This document shows positions 25,258 through 34,284 of a stretch of DNA of 36,470 nucleotides, one piece after another. The stretch is taken from NCBI GenBank assembly GCA_902806415.1, contig CADCWN010000043.1, forward strand, positions 1 to 36,470. Reading direction: 5' to 3'. The notes beneath the pieces were generated by a model. It was not told the origin of the DNA and did no database searches. It saw only the letters and a program-made list of their open reading frames with translations. The DNA comes from an uncultured Thermomicrobiales bacterium. GTDB lineage: Bacteria > Chloroflexota > Chloroflexia > Thermomicrobiales > CADCWN01. Position numbers and translations under genes: made by a program. How positions within the stretch are numbered: position 1 is the first letter of the stretch; the number at the start of each line of letters is the position of its first letter.

Positions 25258-26325
25258 TCACCCCCCGGCAAACACGATACACGCCGGGCTGCCGCTGGCG
25301 ATCACTTGCCCGGTCGGGCTGAGCGCGCCGGTCGCCGGATCGACCCGGAAGGGGACGATCGTGTCGCTCCCCTGATTGGCGACCGCGAGGAACGCCCCGC
25401 TGGGGTCGAGACCGAAGAAGCGCGGGGTCGTCCCGCCGGTCGGCGTCCAGGCGAGCGGCGTCAGCAGGCCGTCGCCCGCGCGGACCGCGAACTGGCCGAT
25501 GCTGTCGTGCCCGCGATTCGACAGGTAGACGAAGCGCCCGGACGGGGCCACGGCGATCTCCGCGCCGGAGTTCTCCCCGGCGTAGCCTTCGGGCAGGGTC
25601 GAGAGCGTCTGGCGCGGGTCGAGCGTCCCGCGCGCCGAGTCGTAGGCGTAGGTCGTCACGGTGGAGTCCAGTTCGTTGATGACGTAGGCATACGGCGCGA
25701 CGGGCGCGAACGCGATGTGGCGCGGCCCCGCCCCGGCTGCGGTCGCCACATAGGGCGGATTGTGCGGCACGAGCGCGCCGCGCTCGACATCCGGGCGGAA
25801 GATGAACAGCCGATCCAGACCCTTGTCCGGCACGACGACGAACCGCCCGGCGGGGTCGAACGGGCTGTGGTGGGGGTGCGGGCTGGCCTGCTCGGTCGGG
25901 TGCGGACCCGCCGGGCCGGTCAGCGGCAGGACGCTGCCTGGCGGGCCGAGCGTCCCGTCGGCGGCGACCGGCAACCCGGCGACCGTCCCCTCGGTGTAGT
26001 TGGCGACCGCCAGCACGCGCCCGGTCTGATCGAACGAGAGGTGGACCGGATTGTGCCCGCCCGAGGGCTGGCTGTTGAGCGGGGTCAGCGCGCCGCCCTC
26101 GCGGTCCCGCGCGAAGGCGCTGACCGCGCTGTGGTCGTTCCCCCCATGCACGCAGTAAAGGAAGTCGCTGGTCGGGTGCAGCGCCAGGAACGAAGGGTTG
26201 GCAATGCTGGTCAGCAGCCCCGCCTCCACCCACTCCCCCGAGGCCGGATCGACCCGAAAGATCCCGATCCCCCCACCCCGCCCACCGCGATCCGCCGTGG
26301 TGTAGCAACCGACGTAGGCATACAT
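25258..26325 (-). CDS. Lactonase, 6-phosphogluconolactonase (YbhE/Pgl beta-propeller) family
   Basis: A 355-residue seven-bladed beta-propeller lactonase. Blade repeats are visible (IGIFRVDPASGEW, NPSFLALHPTSDFLYCV, NPVHLSFDQTGRVLAVANY, GRFVVVPDKGLDRLFIFR, PRHIAFAPVAPYAYVINE, GRFVYLSNRGHDSIGQFAV). These include the HPHHSPFDPAGRF and SNRGHDSI motifs of the family. Relatives hydrolyse sugar lactones, including 6-phosphogluconolactone. Its place as third gene behind a uronate dehydrogenase-like gene suggests an aldarolactone as substrate here. Start at the ATG giving MYAYVGCYT, with AGGGGGG upstream; the in-frame codons before it are not family-like. Confidence 0.9.
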   Translation of the reverse strand: MYAYVGCYTTADRGGRGGGIGIFRVDPASGEWVEAGLLTSIANPSFLALHPTSDFLYCVHGGNDHSAVSAFARDREGGALTPLNSQPSGGHNPVHLSFDQTGRVLAVANYTEGTVAGLPVAADGTLGPPGSVLPLTGPAGPHPTEQASPHPHHSPFDPAGRFVVVPDKGLDRLFIFRPDVERGALVPHNPPYVATAAGAGPRHIAFAPVAPYAYVINELDSTVTTYAYDSARGTLDPRQTLSTLPEGYAGENSGAEIAVAPSGRFVYLSNRGHDSIGQFAVRAGDGLLTPLAWTPTGGTTPRFFGLDPSGAFLAVANQGSDTIVPFRVDPATGALSPTGQVIASGSPACIVFAGG

Positions 26326-26380
26326 AGCACTCGCCCCCCTACCACCCACCTCGCCATCACCCCTCAGACTCGACACACTC

Positions 26381-26432
26381 CACCCTCCCTTTCAGGGGAG
26401 GGTCGCCGCCCGCAGACGGCGGGGAGGGGTTA
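26381..26432. repeat. CCCTCCC/CGCCGCC double hairpin, copy
   Basis: CCCTCCC-TTTC-AGGGGAGGG then CGCCGCC and GGCGGGG arms separated by CGCAGAC. It sits in the 119-base gap between the oxidoreductase and lactonase genes of one putative operon, 12 bases beyond the oxidoreductase stop codon, so it lies inside the transcript. Confidence 0.82.
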
Positions 26433-26444
26433 ACCCACCCACCC

Positions 26445-27761
26445 CTAAAACCGTACCAGATCGGCCACCCGCACCGGCAGGCCGGTCCGCATCGCCTGAT
26501 TCGCGGCGATCCCGGTCAGGATCGAGCGCGCCCCGTCGAGGTGGCTCGCCGCCCGCCCCAGGGGGTCCGGCTGTCGCTGGAGCTCGAAGAGATCGGCCAG
26601 CAGGCGCACATCGCCGCCGCCATGCCCGCCCTGCCCCGACTCGTAGGGGACGGCCACCGGCTTGCCCCAGAGTTGCTGCACGATGATCTCCGGGCGCTCC
26701 GTCTCCGCCAGCGGCTCGCTGCCGCGCAGTTCGGGCATGTTGAAGTCGTCGCGCGCGCCGCTGACGTAGGGGCTCTCCGCCACTTCGAGATCGAGGCGAC
26801 CTTTCGTCCCGTTGAACGAGACCCGGAACCCCTCGCGCGGCGAGTAGGCGGTGAGGTGATAGGACATCGTCGCGCCGTTCTCGTAGCGAACGAGCACCGC
26901 CACATCGTCCTCGATCGAGATCCCGCTGCCGAAGACCGACTGGTCGCGGTGGTAGCCGTCCTCGTGTTCGGCGTCGAGATAAAGGCCGCGCAGCCGCTCG
27001 CTCGCGCCGAGATCGAGGGCGAACGGGTCGTCCCTGGCCGCCTCACTACCGCGCGCCCGGTCGTAGAAGCGGGTCACGCCGCGCCCCTCGGCATTCTCGC
27101 GCCCGTAGAATTTCAGGTCACCGAGGGCGAAGACCGTCTCGGGCGACGAGTCGAGCCACCAGTTGACGAGGTCGAAGTGGTGCGTCGCCTTGTGGACCAT
27201 CAGGCCGCCGGAGTTGCGCTTGTCGCGGTGCCAGCGGCGGAAGTAGTCGGCCCCGTGCTGCGTGTCGAGCAGCCACTCGAAGTGGACCGAGATTACCTTG
27301 CCGATCGCGCCGCCCTGCAGCAACTCCTTGACCTTGCTCGCGCGCGGCGCGTAGCGATAGTTGAAGGTGACGGCCAGCTGCCGCCCGGTCCGCCGCTGCA
27401 CATCGAGGATCTGCTGGCACTTCTCGGCATCGACGGTCAGCGGCTTCTCGGTGATGACGTCGCAGCCCGCCTCCATCGCGGCGATGATGTAGCGGTGGTG
27501 GGTGCGGTCCATCGAGGTGACGATGGCCGTATCGACCCGCCCCTCGGTCAACATCCGCGCGAACTCGTCCGGGCGGTAGGTCGGAATCGGCGGCAGGCCG
27601 TAGCGCTCCCCGGCGAGCCGATTGTAGTAGTCCATCCGCGTCTGGTTCACGTCGCAGAAACCGACGACCGCCGAGTGGTCGTTGTAGTCTTCCCAAAGGG
27701 CCGTGCTGTACATCGCCGACCGCGCGCCGAGGCCGACGATCGCGTACCGCTTCTTCTCCAT
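26445..27761 (-). CDS. Gfo/Idh/MocA-family oxidoreductase
   Basis: A 438-residue NAD(P)-dependent sugar oxidoreductase. The Rossmann domain starts [13 protein letters not shown], continues with VVGFCDVN and has the family mark ITEKPLT with E105, K106 and P107. The substrate domain has [18 protein letters not shown], whose histidine-lysine-histidine pattern is typical of the catalytic site, and a late [11 protein letters not shown] motif. Substrates in this family are sugars or inositols and their derivatives. It lies 38 bases downstream of the uronate dehydrogenase-like gene on the same strand, so the two are probably co-transcribed. Start at ATG rather than the GTG one codon earlier. Confidence 0.93.
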   Translation of the reverse strand: MEKKRYAIVGLGARSAMYSTALWEDYNDHSAVVGFCDVNQTRMDYYNRLAGERYGLPPIPTYRPDEFARMLTEGRVDTAIVTSMDRTHHRYIIAAMEAGCDVITEKPLTVDAEKCQQILDVQRRTGRQLAVTFNYRYAPRASKVKELLQGGAIGKVISVHFEWLLDTQHGADYFRRWHRDKRNSGGLMVHKATHHFDLVNWWLDSSPETVFALGDLKFYGRENAEGRGVTRFYDRARGSEAARDDPFALDLGASERLRGLYLDAEHEDGYHRDQSVFGSGISIEDDVAVLVRYENGATMSYHLTAYSPREGFRVSFNGTKGRLDLEVAESPYVSGARDDFNMPELRGSEPLAETERPEIIVQQLWGKPVAVPYESGQGGHGGGDVRLLADLFELQRQPDPLGRAASHLDGARSILTGIAANQAMRTGLPVRVADLVRF

Positions 27762-27799
27762 CACCCGCCCCCGCTGCCCCCCATACCGCCGCCCGCCGC

Positions 27800-28525
27800 T
27801 TACGCCTCGACCCGCGCGGCGTAGTCCTCCGCGTCGTCCTCGGAGGCGAAGCCCAAGATTTCCTGCGTCGGGCCGATGTCCCAGTAGCGGCGCTTGTTGG
27901 CGGAGATGGCGTAGAAGATCCCCCAGTTCAGCGGCGTCTCGATCGCGCGCCAGGTCAGTTGCGCCATGTCGCGCGGCGAGAGCCAGGTGCTGAGGTTGCG
28001 AACGTTCTTCGGCTCGGGCAGCCAGGAGCCGATCCGCAGGCAGATCACTTCCAGCCCGTGCTCATCGACGTAGAAGCGGCTCAGCGCCTCGCCGAACGCC
28101 TTCGACGCACCGTAAAAACCGTCGGGGCGCACCGGCATCTCCGGGTAGCAGGGGCGGCCTTTCAACTCGTAGTAGCCGGTGACGTGGTTCGTGGAGGCGA
28201 AGACCATCCGGCGCACCCCCTCCAGGCGCATCGCCTCCAGCAGGGCGTAGATCCCGACGATATTGTTGTTCAGCGCGTCCTCCCACGGTGTCCCCACCGC
28301 CGACGACGCCGCGAGATGGACGACCGCATCCACGCCGCGCACGGCGGCACGCATCGCGTCCAGGTCGCCCGCGTCGGCCTGCACGATCTCCTCGCCCTCG
28401 CCCGCCGGGCCGACCGACTTGCCGCCCGGTCGCTCCTGCAAGCGCAGGGTGTAGCGCCCCTTCAACAACTCGCGCAGCGACACGCCGATCGTCCCGCTCG
28501 CCCCGGTGATCAGGATCTTCTTCAT
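27800..28525 (-). CDS. NAD-dependent SDR, uronate dehydrogenase-like
   Basis: A 241-residue extended-type short-chain dehydrogenase. The N terminus [14 protein letters not shown] holds the NAD-binding glycine motif. The catalytic residues appear as S111 in [12 protein letters not shown] and Y138-K142 in [10 protein letters not shown]. The STNHVxGYY and [11 protein letters not shown] motifs match the uronate dehydrogenase group, which oxidises glucuronate or galacturonate to the aldarolactone. It is slightly shorter than usual members (about 265), with the difference near the C terminus. GGGGGGAAGG precedes the ATG; an upstream in-frame extension of 62 residues is not supported. First gene of a likely operon with an oxidoreductase and a lactonase. 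Confidence 0.88.
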   Translation of the reverse strand: MKKILITGASGTIGVSLRELLKGRYTLRLQERPGGKSVGPAGEGEEIVQADAGDLDAMRAAVRGVDAVVHLAASSAVGTPWEDALNNNIVGIYALLEAMRLEGVRRMVFASTNHVTGYYELKGRPCYPEMPVRPDGFYGASKAFGEALSRFYVDEHGLEVICLRIGSWLPEPKNVRNLSTWLSPRDMAQLTWRAIETPLNWGIFYAISANKRRYWDIGPTQEILGFASEDDAEDYAARVEA

Positions 28526-28604
28526 CGCCTTCCCCCCGCACATCATCTCCCGAAACCGCTGCCGGAGTGTAGCACAGCCGGATTCGCCGATCGGGCGAGC
28601 GTAG

Positions 28605-28626
28605 CGGGCGGTTGAAATCGCCCGCC
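28605..28626. repeat. Hairpin of the GTTGAAATC type
   Basis: GCGGGCG and CGCCCGC around GTTGAAAT. The loop TTGAAATC is the same as in the first hairpin of the 24943 chain, so the two are probably related. Confidence 0.6.
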
Positions 28627-28650
28627 TCACCTCATTCCTCATTACGTCCT

Positions 28651-28706
28651 CACCCTCCCTTGTAGGGGAAGGTCGCCGCCAGAGCGGCGGGGAGAGGTTC
28701 GCCCAA
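28651..28706. repeat. CCCTCCC/CGCCGCC double hairpin, copy
   Basis: CCCTCCC-TTGT-AGGGGAAGG then CGCCGCC-AGA-GCGGCGG. It lies in the divergent gap between the uronate dehydrogenase-like gene and the histidine kinase, about 80 bases before the kinase start. Confidence 0.82.
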
Positions 28707-28788
28707 CCCACCCGAACCTATCCGCTATACTCCCCACGATCGGCGATCGACCGACAAGACCATGCGCACAGTGGGGAGGTACAGGGCG

Positions 28789-31578
28789 ATGGCAGGGCCG
28801 ACCGGACAGCCAGTGCCGGAACCCTTCGCTGGCACCGGCGAAGTCGCCACGCTCCTGCGCGCGCACGACTGGTCGCGGAGCCCGCTCGGCCCGCCCGAAC
28901 GGTGGCCGCGGAGCCTCCGCACGATCATCGGGATCGTGCTCGCCTCCGGCCACCCGATGGCGATCTCCTGGGGGCCGGACTATGCCCTGCTCTACAACGA
29001 TGCGTACCGACCGTTCCTTGGTACGACCAAACACCCGCGCGCGTTCGGCCTGCCGTCGCGCGAGGTCTTCCCCGAGACCTGGGCCGAGGTCGGGCCGACC
29101 TTCGACAAGGTCACCAAGGAAGGGATCGAGGTCTCGGCGCGCGACCGGCGCTACCTCCTGGAGCGCAACGGCTATCGGGAGGAGCGCTACTTCGACTTCG
29201 CCAGCAGCCCGATCCGCGACGAGTCCGGGGCGGTGGGGGGCGTGCTGAGCATCTGCACCGAGACGACCGCGCGCGTCCTCAACGAGCGCCGGATGTACCA
29301 CCTCTTCGAGATGGCACCGGCGGCGATCGCGATCCTGCGCGGTCCGGAGTTCCGCTTCGAATACACCAACCCGGCGTACCGGCTCCTCCTCGGCCCGCGC
29401 GAGCTGATCGGGCGGCCCCTGCGCGAGGCGATCCCGGACATCGAGCCGTTCTTCATCGAACTCCTCGAGCGCGTCTATGCGGGCGGCGAGCCGTTCGTCG
29501 GCACGGAGATGCCCGCGCGCTGGCTCCGCGACGGTGAGCCGCAAGAGGGCTACTTCAATTTCACCTACCAGCCGATGCGCGACTCGTCCGGCAAGGTGGA
29601 CAGCATCGCAGTCCACGGCGTGGACGTGACCGTGCAAGTGCGGGCGCGGCGGGCCGTCGAGGCGACGGAGCGGCGACTGGCGACGATCCTGGAGCAGTTG
29701 CCGGTCGGGGTCGTCATCGCCGAAGCGCCCTCGGGCCGGATTGTCCAGGGGAATGCCCAGGTCGAGGCAATCCTGCGCCACCCGATCCTGCCGTCGCCAA
29801 CGGTCGCGGACTACGGCGACTGGATCGGCTTCCGCGAGGATGGAGGCCGGATACACGCCGAGGAATGGCCCCTGGCGCGGGCGATCCGCGGCGAGACCGT
29901 CCTGGGCGCGGAGTATCGCTACCAGCGCGGTGACGGCACCACGACCTGGATTCGGATCAATGGCGCGCCGATCCGCGACGGCTCGGGCCGGATCGTGGCG
30001 GGCGTCGTCACGGTCACCGACATCGCCGAGCGCCGCGTCGCGGAGGGCTCGCTGCGGGAGAGCGAGGCGCGACTGCAACAGGCGCTCAAAGCCGGTGGCC
30101 TCGGCCCCTGGCGCTTCGACATGGTCGCCGACGTCTTCGATGCCTCCGACGACTGCAAGGCGAACCTCGGCCTACCGGTCGGCGCTGAACTGCGCTACGA
30201 CGATTTCCTGGCGCTCCTCCACCCTGAGGATCGCGAGGGTGTCCGCGCGGCCATCGCCAGCGCCATTGTCGAGCGGCGGGATTATGCCGCCGACTATCGG
30301 ATCCGCGCCCCCGACGGCTCGATCCGCTGGATCGCCGCCCACGGGCGCACGACCTACGCGCCCGACGACTCGCCGCTCGCGATCATCGGCACGACGCAGG
30401 ACGTCACCGAGCGCAAGCGAACGGAGGAAGAACTGCGGGATGCCCGGCGGCGCTTGGAGGCGACACTCGATGCCGCCGAGATCGCGACCTGGATCTGGGA
30501 CATCCCTAACGACCGGGTCGTCGCGGACCGCAATCTCGCGCGTTTCTTCGGCGTCTCGCCCGAAGAGGCCAACGGCGGGCCGCTCGACCGCTATATCGAC
30601 GCGGTCCATCCCGACGATCGGCAACACGTCTCCGCGGTTGTCAGTCACGCGATCGCGAGCGGTAATTCCTACGAGGCCGAATACCGCCTCTTGCGGGCCG
30701 ATGGCACCATCCGGTGGGTCGCGGCGCGCGGGCGGGTCGAGCGCGACGCGAAGGGGCGGGCGCGGCACCTGCTCGGCGTCGTCCTCGATATCACCGCGCG
30801 CAAGCGCGCCGAGGAGGGGCGCGAAGGGCTGCTCGCCGCCGAGCGCGCGGCCCGCACCGAGGCCGAGGAAGCGGTGCGCGCGCGCGACACCTTCCTCTCG
30901 ATCGCGGCGCACGAGCTCCGCACCCCGGTCACCGCGCTGAAGGGGACGGCCCAACTCCTCCTGCGCTGGCAGGCGCGCGGCCAGATGGAGCCCACGCGCC
31001 TGACCCGCAACCTCGACGTGCTCAGCCGCTCGGCCGACCGCCTGGCGGAACTGACCGATGATCTGCTGGATGTCTCGCGGATTCGCACCGGGCAACTGTC
31101 GCTCGACCCGCAACCGACCGATCTGGCCGCGCTCGTCACCGAAGCGGTCGCGCGCCAGCGCGAGCAGGCCGCCGATCCGCACAACTTCGTCATGGTCTTC
31201 GGCGAGCAACTGCCGCCGGTCCTCGCCGACGCCGGACGGATCGAGCAGGTCCTGACGAACCTCCTGAGCAACGCCGTCAAGTACTCGCCCGAGGGCGGGG
31301 AGATCACCACGACACTCAACGGCGACGACCGGGGCGTGTTCGTCAGGGTCCGCGACGCGGGGATCGGCCTGCCCGACGGCGCGGCGGAGGCGATCTTCGC
31401 GCCGTTCGGTCGCGCCACCAACGTCGCCACCACCAACCTTCCCGGCATGGGCCTCGGCCTCTATATCTGCCGCACGATCATCGAGCGCCATGGCGGCTGG
31501 ATCAGCGCCGAGAGCGCCGGTGAAGGCCGGGGGACGACCGTGACGTTCTGGCTGCCGCGCGAGGCACCACTCGGCTGA
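28789..31578 (+). CDS. Multi-PAS sensor histidine kinase, soluble
   Basis: A 929-residue sensor kinase without transmembrane segments or a receiver domain. About five PAS or PAS-like domains fill residues 20-680. The first belongs to the group starting LLRAHDWSRSPLGPPERWP with WGPDYALLYNDAYRPFLG, and the later ones end in PAC segments such as RDGSGRIVAGVVTVTDIAER and GRARHLLGVVLDITARK. A short coiled coil (AAERAARTEAEEAVRARD) leads to the HisKA domain with H708 in AAHELRTP. The ATPase domain has the N box LTNLLSNAVKYSPEGG, G1 DAGIGLP and G2 GMGLGLYIC. It autophosphorylates and passes phosphate to a response regulator not present in this window. GGGGAGG 9 bases before ATG 28789 favours it over 28762. 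TATACT at 28726-28731 may be its -10 box. Confidence 0.94.
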   Translation: MAGPTGQPVPEPFAGTGEVATLLRAHDWSRSPLGPPERWPRSLRTIIGIVLASGHPMAISWGPDYALLYNDAYRPFLGTTKHPRAFGLPSREVFPETWAEVGPTFDKVTKEGIEVSARDRRYLLERNGYREERYFDFASSPIRDESGAVGGVLSICTETTARVLNERRMYHLFEMAPAAIAILRGPEFRFEYTNPAYRLLLGPRELIGRPLREAIPDIEPFFIELLERVYAGGEPFVGTEMPARWLRDGEPQEGYFNFTYQPMRDSSGKVDSIAVHGVDVTVQVRARRAVEATERRLATILEQLPVGVVIAEAPSGRIVQGNAQVEAILRHPILPSPTVADYGDWIGFREDGGRIHAEEWPLARAIRGETVLGAEYRYQRGDGTTTWIRINGAPIRDGSGRIVAGVVTVTDIAERRVAEGSLRESEARLQQALKAGGLGPWRFDMVADVFDASDDCKANLGLPVGAELRYDDFLALLHPEDREGVRAAIASAIVERRDYAADYRIRAPDGSIRWIAAHGRTTYAPDDSPLAIIGTTQDVTERKRTEEELRDARRRLEATLDAAEIATWIWDIPNDRVVADRNLARFFGVSPEEANGGPLDRYIDAVHPDDRQHVSAVVSHAIASGNSYEAEYRLLRADGTIRWVAARGRVERDAKGRARHLLGVVLDITARKRAEEGREGLLAAERAARTEAEEAVRARDTFLSIAAHELRTPVTALKGTAQLLLRWQARGQMEPTRLTRNLDVLSRSADRLAELTDDLLDVSRIRTGQLSLDPQPTDLAALVTEAVARQREQAADPHNFVMVFGEQLPPVLADAGRIEQVLTNLLSNAVKYSPEGGEITTTLNGDDRGVFVRVRDAGIGLPDGAAEAIFAPFGRATNVATTNLPGMGLGLYICRTIIERHGGWISAESAGEGRGTTVTFWLPREAPLG

Positions 31579-31765
31579 GCAACGCTAACGGCACGGCGGC
31601 ACGGGACGGCCAATCGACGTCGAACGACCACCGCCTACCTATCCCCCCCACCATTCTGGCACCCTTTTTGCTTTCCCATCCGCCGAGAGCGCACATCGAT
31701 GACCGTCGTGCATGCGGCGGGATATCCGGCGCGCGATATTGGCATAAGAGCAGGAGCAAACGGGC

Positions 31766-32878
31766 GTGGCACAGAAGGGGATGGCCTCGCCAAAGGCCGG
31801 GGCGGAGCTCACAATGGCAGACGAGTTCGCCGCCGCCGCGAAAATGGTCGGCTTGCGCTACAGCAGCGACGAGCGACCGGGTATCCGGCGGCGACGCAAG
31901 GGCAAAGGGTTCTCCTACATCGGGACCGACGGCAAGCCGATCCGTGACGCGCGGACGCTCGACCGGATCAAGGCCCTCGGGATACCGCCCGCCTATCGGG
32001 AGGTCTGGATCGCGACCGACCCGCGCGGCCACTTGCAGGCCACCGGGCGCGACGCGAAGGGGCGCAAGCAGTATCGCTACCACCCGCGCTGGCGCGAGGC
32101 GCGCGACGAGACGAAGTACGAGCGAATGATCGATTTCGGCCAGGCGCTGCCCAAAATCCGCGAGCGCACCGACGCCGATCTGCGCCGCAAGGGATTGCCG
32201 CGCGAAAAAGTCCTGGCGGCGGTGGTGCAACTGCTGGAAAAGACCCTCATCCGCGTCGGCAACGAGGAATACGCGCGGGAGAACAAATCGTACGGCCTGA
32301 CGACGCTGCGCGACAAGCACGTCAGGGTCGACGACGAGCGGCTGCGCTTCCACTTTCGCGGCAAGAGCGGCGTGGAGCATCGGGTGACGCTGGACGACCG
32401 GCGGCTCGCCCGGATCGTCAAGCGCTGCCGCGATCTCCCCGGCCAGGAATTGTTCCAGTACCTCGACGATGACGGCGCGCGCCACACAGTCGAGTCGGAC
32501 GATGTGAACGAGTACCTGCGCGAGATCAGCGGCGAGGAGTTCACCGCCAAAGATTTCCGCACCTGGGCCGGCACCGTCCTCTGCTCCCTCGCCCTGCGCG
32601 AGTTCGACACCTGCCTCTCTGAGGCGGAGGCGAAGAAGAACGTGGTGGCGGCGGTGAAACGGGTCGCGGAGCGGCTCGGCAACACCCCGGCGGTCTGCCG
32701 CAAATCGTACATCCACCCCGCGATCCTCGACGCCTACCTTGACGGCTCGATGGTGCAGGCGTTGCACGACTTCGCCGAACAGGAGGCCGGCGACAGGCCG
32801 AGCGAGATCGACGCGGCCGAGCGGACGCTGCTCGACATGCTGCAACGCCGCGCGAACGGCGCGGACGCCGCCGGATAG
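31766..32878 (+). CDS. DNA topoisomerase IB (poxvirus-like bacterial type)
   Basis: Relaxes positive and negative DNA supercoils by a transient 3'-phosphotyrosine link, without ATP. The 370-residue protein has the N-terminal DNA-clamp domain (PGIRRRRKGKGFSYIGTDGK, TLDRIKALGIPPAYREVWI, GRKQYRYHPRWREARDETKY) and the catalytic domain (RVGNEEYARENKSYGLTTL, FRGKSGVEHRV, FRTWAGTVL). The nucleophile is Y315 in CRKSYIHPAILDAYLDG. Start is GTG with AGGAG 9 bases upstream; an ATG five codons later is possible. No neighbour suggests a special role. Confidence 0.94.
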   Translation: MAQKGMASPKAGAELTMADEFAAAAKMVGLRYSSDERPGIRRRRKGKGFSYIGTDGKPIRDARTLDRIKALGIPPAYREVWIATDPRGHLQATGRDAKGRKQYRYHPRWREARDETKYERMIDFGQALPKIRERTDADLRRKGLPREKVLAAVVQLLEKTLIRVGNEEYARENKSYGLTTLRDKHVRVDDERLRFHFRGKSGVEHRVTLDDRRLARIVKRCRDLPGQELFQYLDDDGARHTVESDDVNEYLREISGEEFTAKDFRTWAGTVLCSLALREFDTCLSEAEAKKNVVAAVKRVAERLGNTPAVCRKSYIHPAILDAYLDGSMVQALHDFAEQEAGDRPSEIDAAERTLLDMLQRRANGADAAG

Positions 32879-32967
32879 TATCTCCTCGCGCGCTGCTGTA
32901 CGTGGGAGACCGATCGGCTGAAACCCCGCGACCGCGCGCGGCGTACATCCCCGTCGAAGGTGCCGCC

Positions 32968-33184
32968 ATGAAGCCCCTGGGTTTATGCGTGGGCCTGCGG
33001 GCCACGAAGCCACCCGCCGGCGGCTCAGGGCGCGGCGCCCCCAGCCCGCGCAGGCGGATGTATCCTGCGCGGCGAGCAGGGCTTCGTGGCGACCGCCGCC
33101 CGCGGGGCCGGGTGCCCTCTGGGCGATTCAGCCGCCCGCCAGCGTCAGCAGCGCCTCGCGCATAAGCCCTGATGAAGCCCCTGG
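32968..33184. repeat. Candidate small non-autonomous element with flanking direct repeats
   Basis: A 13-base direct repeat ATGAAGCCCCTGG occurs at 32968-32980 and 33172-33184. Just inside lie imperfect inverted ends (CTGGGTTTATGCGTGGG against CAGGGCTTATGCGCGAG, about 13 of 17 positions). The interior is a patchwork of GC-rich palindromic words (GCCTGCGGGCCACGAAGCC, CAGCCCGCGCAGGCGG) with no coding region. It fills most of the gap between topoisomerase IB and the methyltransferase. Confidence 0.5.
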
Positions 33185-33279
33185 CTGCGCGGGCGGGGGT
33201 GCCGGATCAATGCGCTAATTGCTATAGCCCACCGGTATCCGTGCTCGACGAGGACGCGCCGCCCCTGTCCGTCGAGATA

Positions 33280-33981
33280 ATGGACAAGCGACGCGGAGTG
33301 ATGAGGGACAGCTCGGTGTGTGCGACATCTGACCGAACGGCGCGGGCACGGGACGAGACCCGCCCGGCCTGGCTGCGCCGCCTCTTCGCCTGGCAGACGG
33401 CGCGGGGGGAGGCCACTGCGGAGCGGCTATACGGCGACCGCAAGCGCGCGCTCTTCGCGGACCTCGCGGGTACGGTCCTGGAGATCGGTCCGGGCACCGG
33501 GGCCAACCTCCCCGCCTTCCCGCGCGGGATACACTGGATCGGCATCGAACCCAACCCGTTCATGCAGCGTCACCTGCGGGAGCGGGCCTCGCGGCTGGGA
33601 CTCGGCGTCGAGCTGCACGCGGGGACGGCCGAGCGGCTGCCGGTCCCGGACGCCAGCGTCGACGCCGTGGTCAGCACGCTCGTCCTCTGCTCGGTGGCCG
33701 ATCCCGAGGCGGCGCTGGGCGAGATCCGGCGCGTGCTCAAGCCCGGCGGGCGTTTCATCTTCATCGAACACGTCGCCGCGCCGCGCGGGAGCCGCCTGCG
33801 ACGTGTCCAGCAGGCTATCCGCCCGGTCTGGCGCTTCGCCGTCGACGGCTGCCACCCCGACCGCGAGACCTGGGCCGCGATCGAGGGCGCAGGCTTCGCC
33901 TCGGTGCACCTCGCCCACTTCCACGCGCCGATCGCCGTCGTCGGGCCGCATATCGCGGGCGTGGCGACGAAACAGGGCTGA
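33280..33981 (+). CDS. Class I SAM-dependent methyltransferase, METTL7/UbiE-like
   Basis: A methyltransferase of about 233 residues. The SAM motif VLEIGPGTGANLPAFP, the acidic EPN in WIGIEPNPFM, LPVPDASVDAVVSTLVLCSV and RRVLKPGGRFIFIEHVA identify the Methyltransf_11 type. The PFMQRHLRERA segment and IEHVAAPRG tail are typical of the METTL7-like group, some of which methylate thiols. The substrate here is unknown. The start is uncertain: ATG 33280 and ATG 33301 both lack a strong binding site (GGAG lies 3 bases before the second), and the conserved region starts only at about residue 35. Confidence 0.82.
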   Translation: MDKRRGVMRDSSVCATSDRTARARDETRPAWLRRLFAWQTARGEATAERLYGDRKRALFADLAGTVLEIGPGTGANLPAFPRGIHWIGIEPNPFMQRHLRERASRLGLGVELHAGTAERLPVPDASVDAVVSTLVLCSVADPEAALGEIRRVLKPGGRFIFIEHVAAPRGSRLRRVQQAIRPVWRFAVDGCHPDRETWAAIEGAGFASVHLAHFHAPIAVVGPHIAGVATKQG

Positions 33982-34284
33982 GGCGGGCTGTCGCCCCGGT
34001 GCTACGAGATTGGCGTAGCCATCAGTGAACCGTGGTCCTGTGCGCAGTCACCGGGTTCAAGCCCACCAGCGCGCCCATCTTATGTCGCAAGAGGTGGACA
34101 ACCTCAATCAGCCGTCAGCCACCACCCGGCCGGTCGCCCACCAGCGCCGCCGCCATTTCATCAATTCCGAGGGAACTATCGAGAGCCCGCCAGAATACGA
34201 ACGCGAACCAGGTCCGGCTCGCGGGAGCATCCCAACCGTCGAATGGGTTCGTCGTGGTGCTCACCCTTCCGCCTGTGTGGGTGA
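33982..34284. other. Intergenic region, nothing recognised
   Basis: About 300 bases between two convergent genes. I see no gene, palindromic repeat or clear terminator here. Confidence 0.45.

Noticed and set aside
28642..30078. Long minus-strand frame opposite the histidine kinase
   Set aside because: The plus strand encodes clear PAS domains here; the antisense translation has no recognisable domain.
31502..33013. Long minus-strand frame opposite topoisomerase IB
   Set aside because: The plus strand has a complete type IB topoisomerase with its catalytic tyrosine; the antisense product is low-complexity.
33172..33279. Longer N terminus for the second methyltransferase
   Set aside because: The extra 36 residues come from the repeat element's flank, contain no family-conserved residues and have no ribosome binding site.
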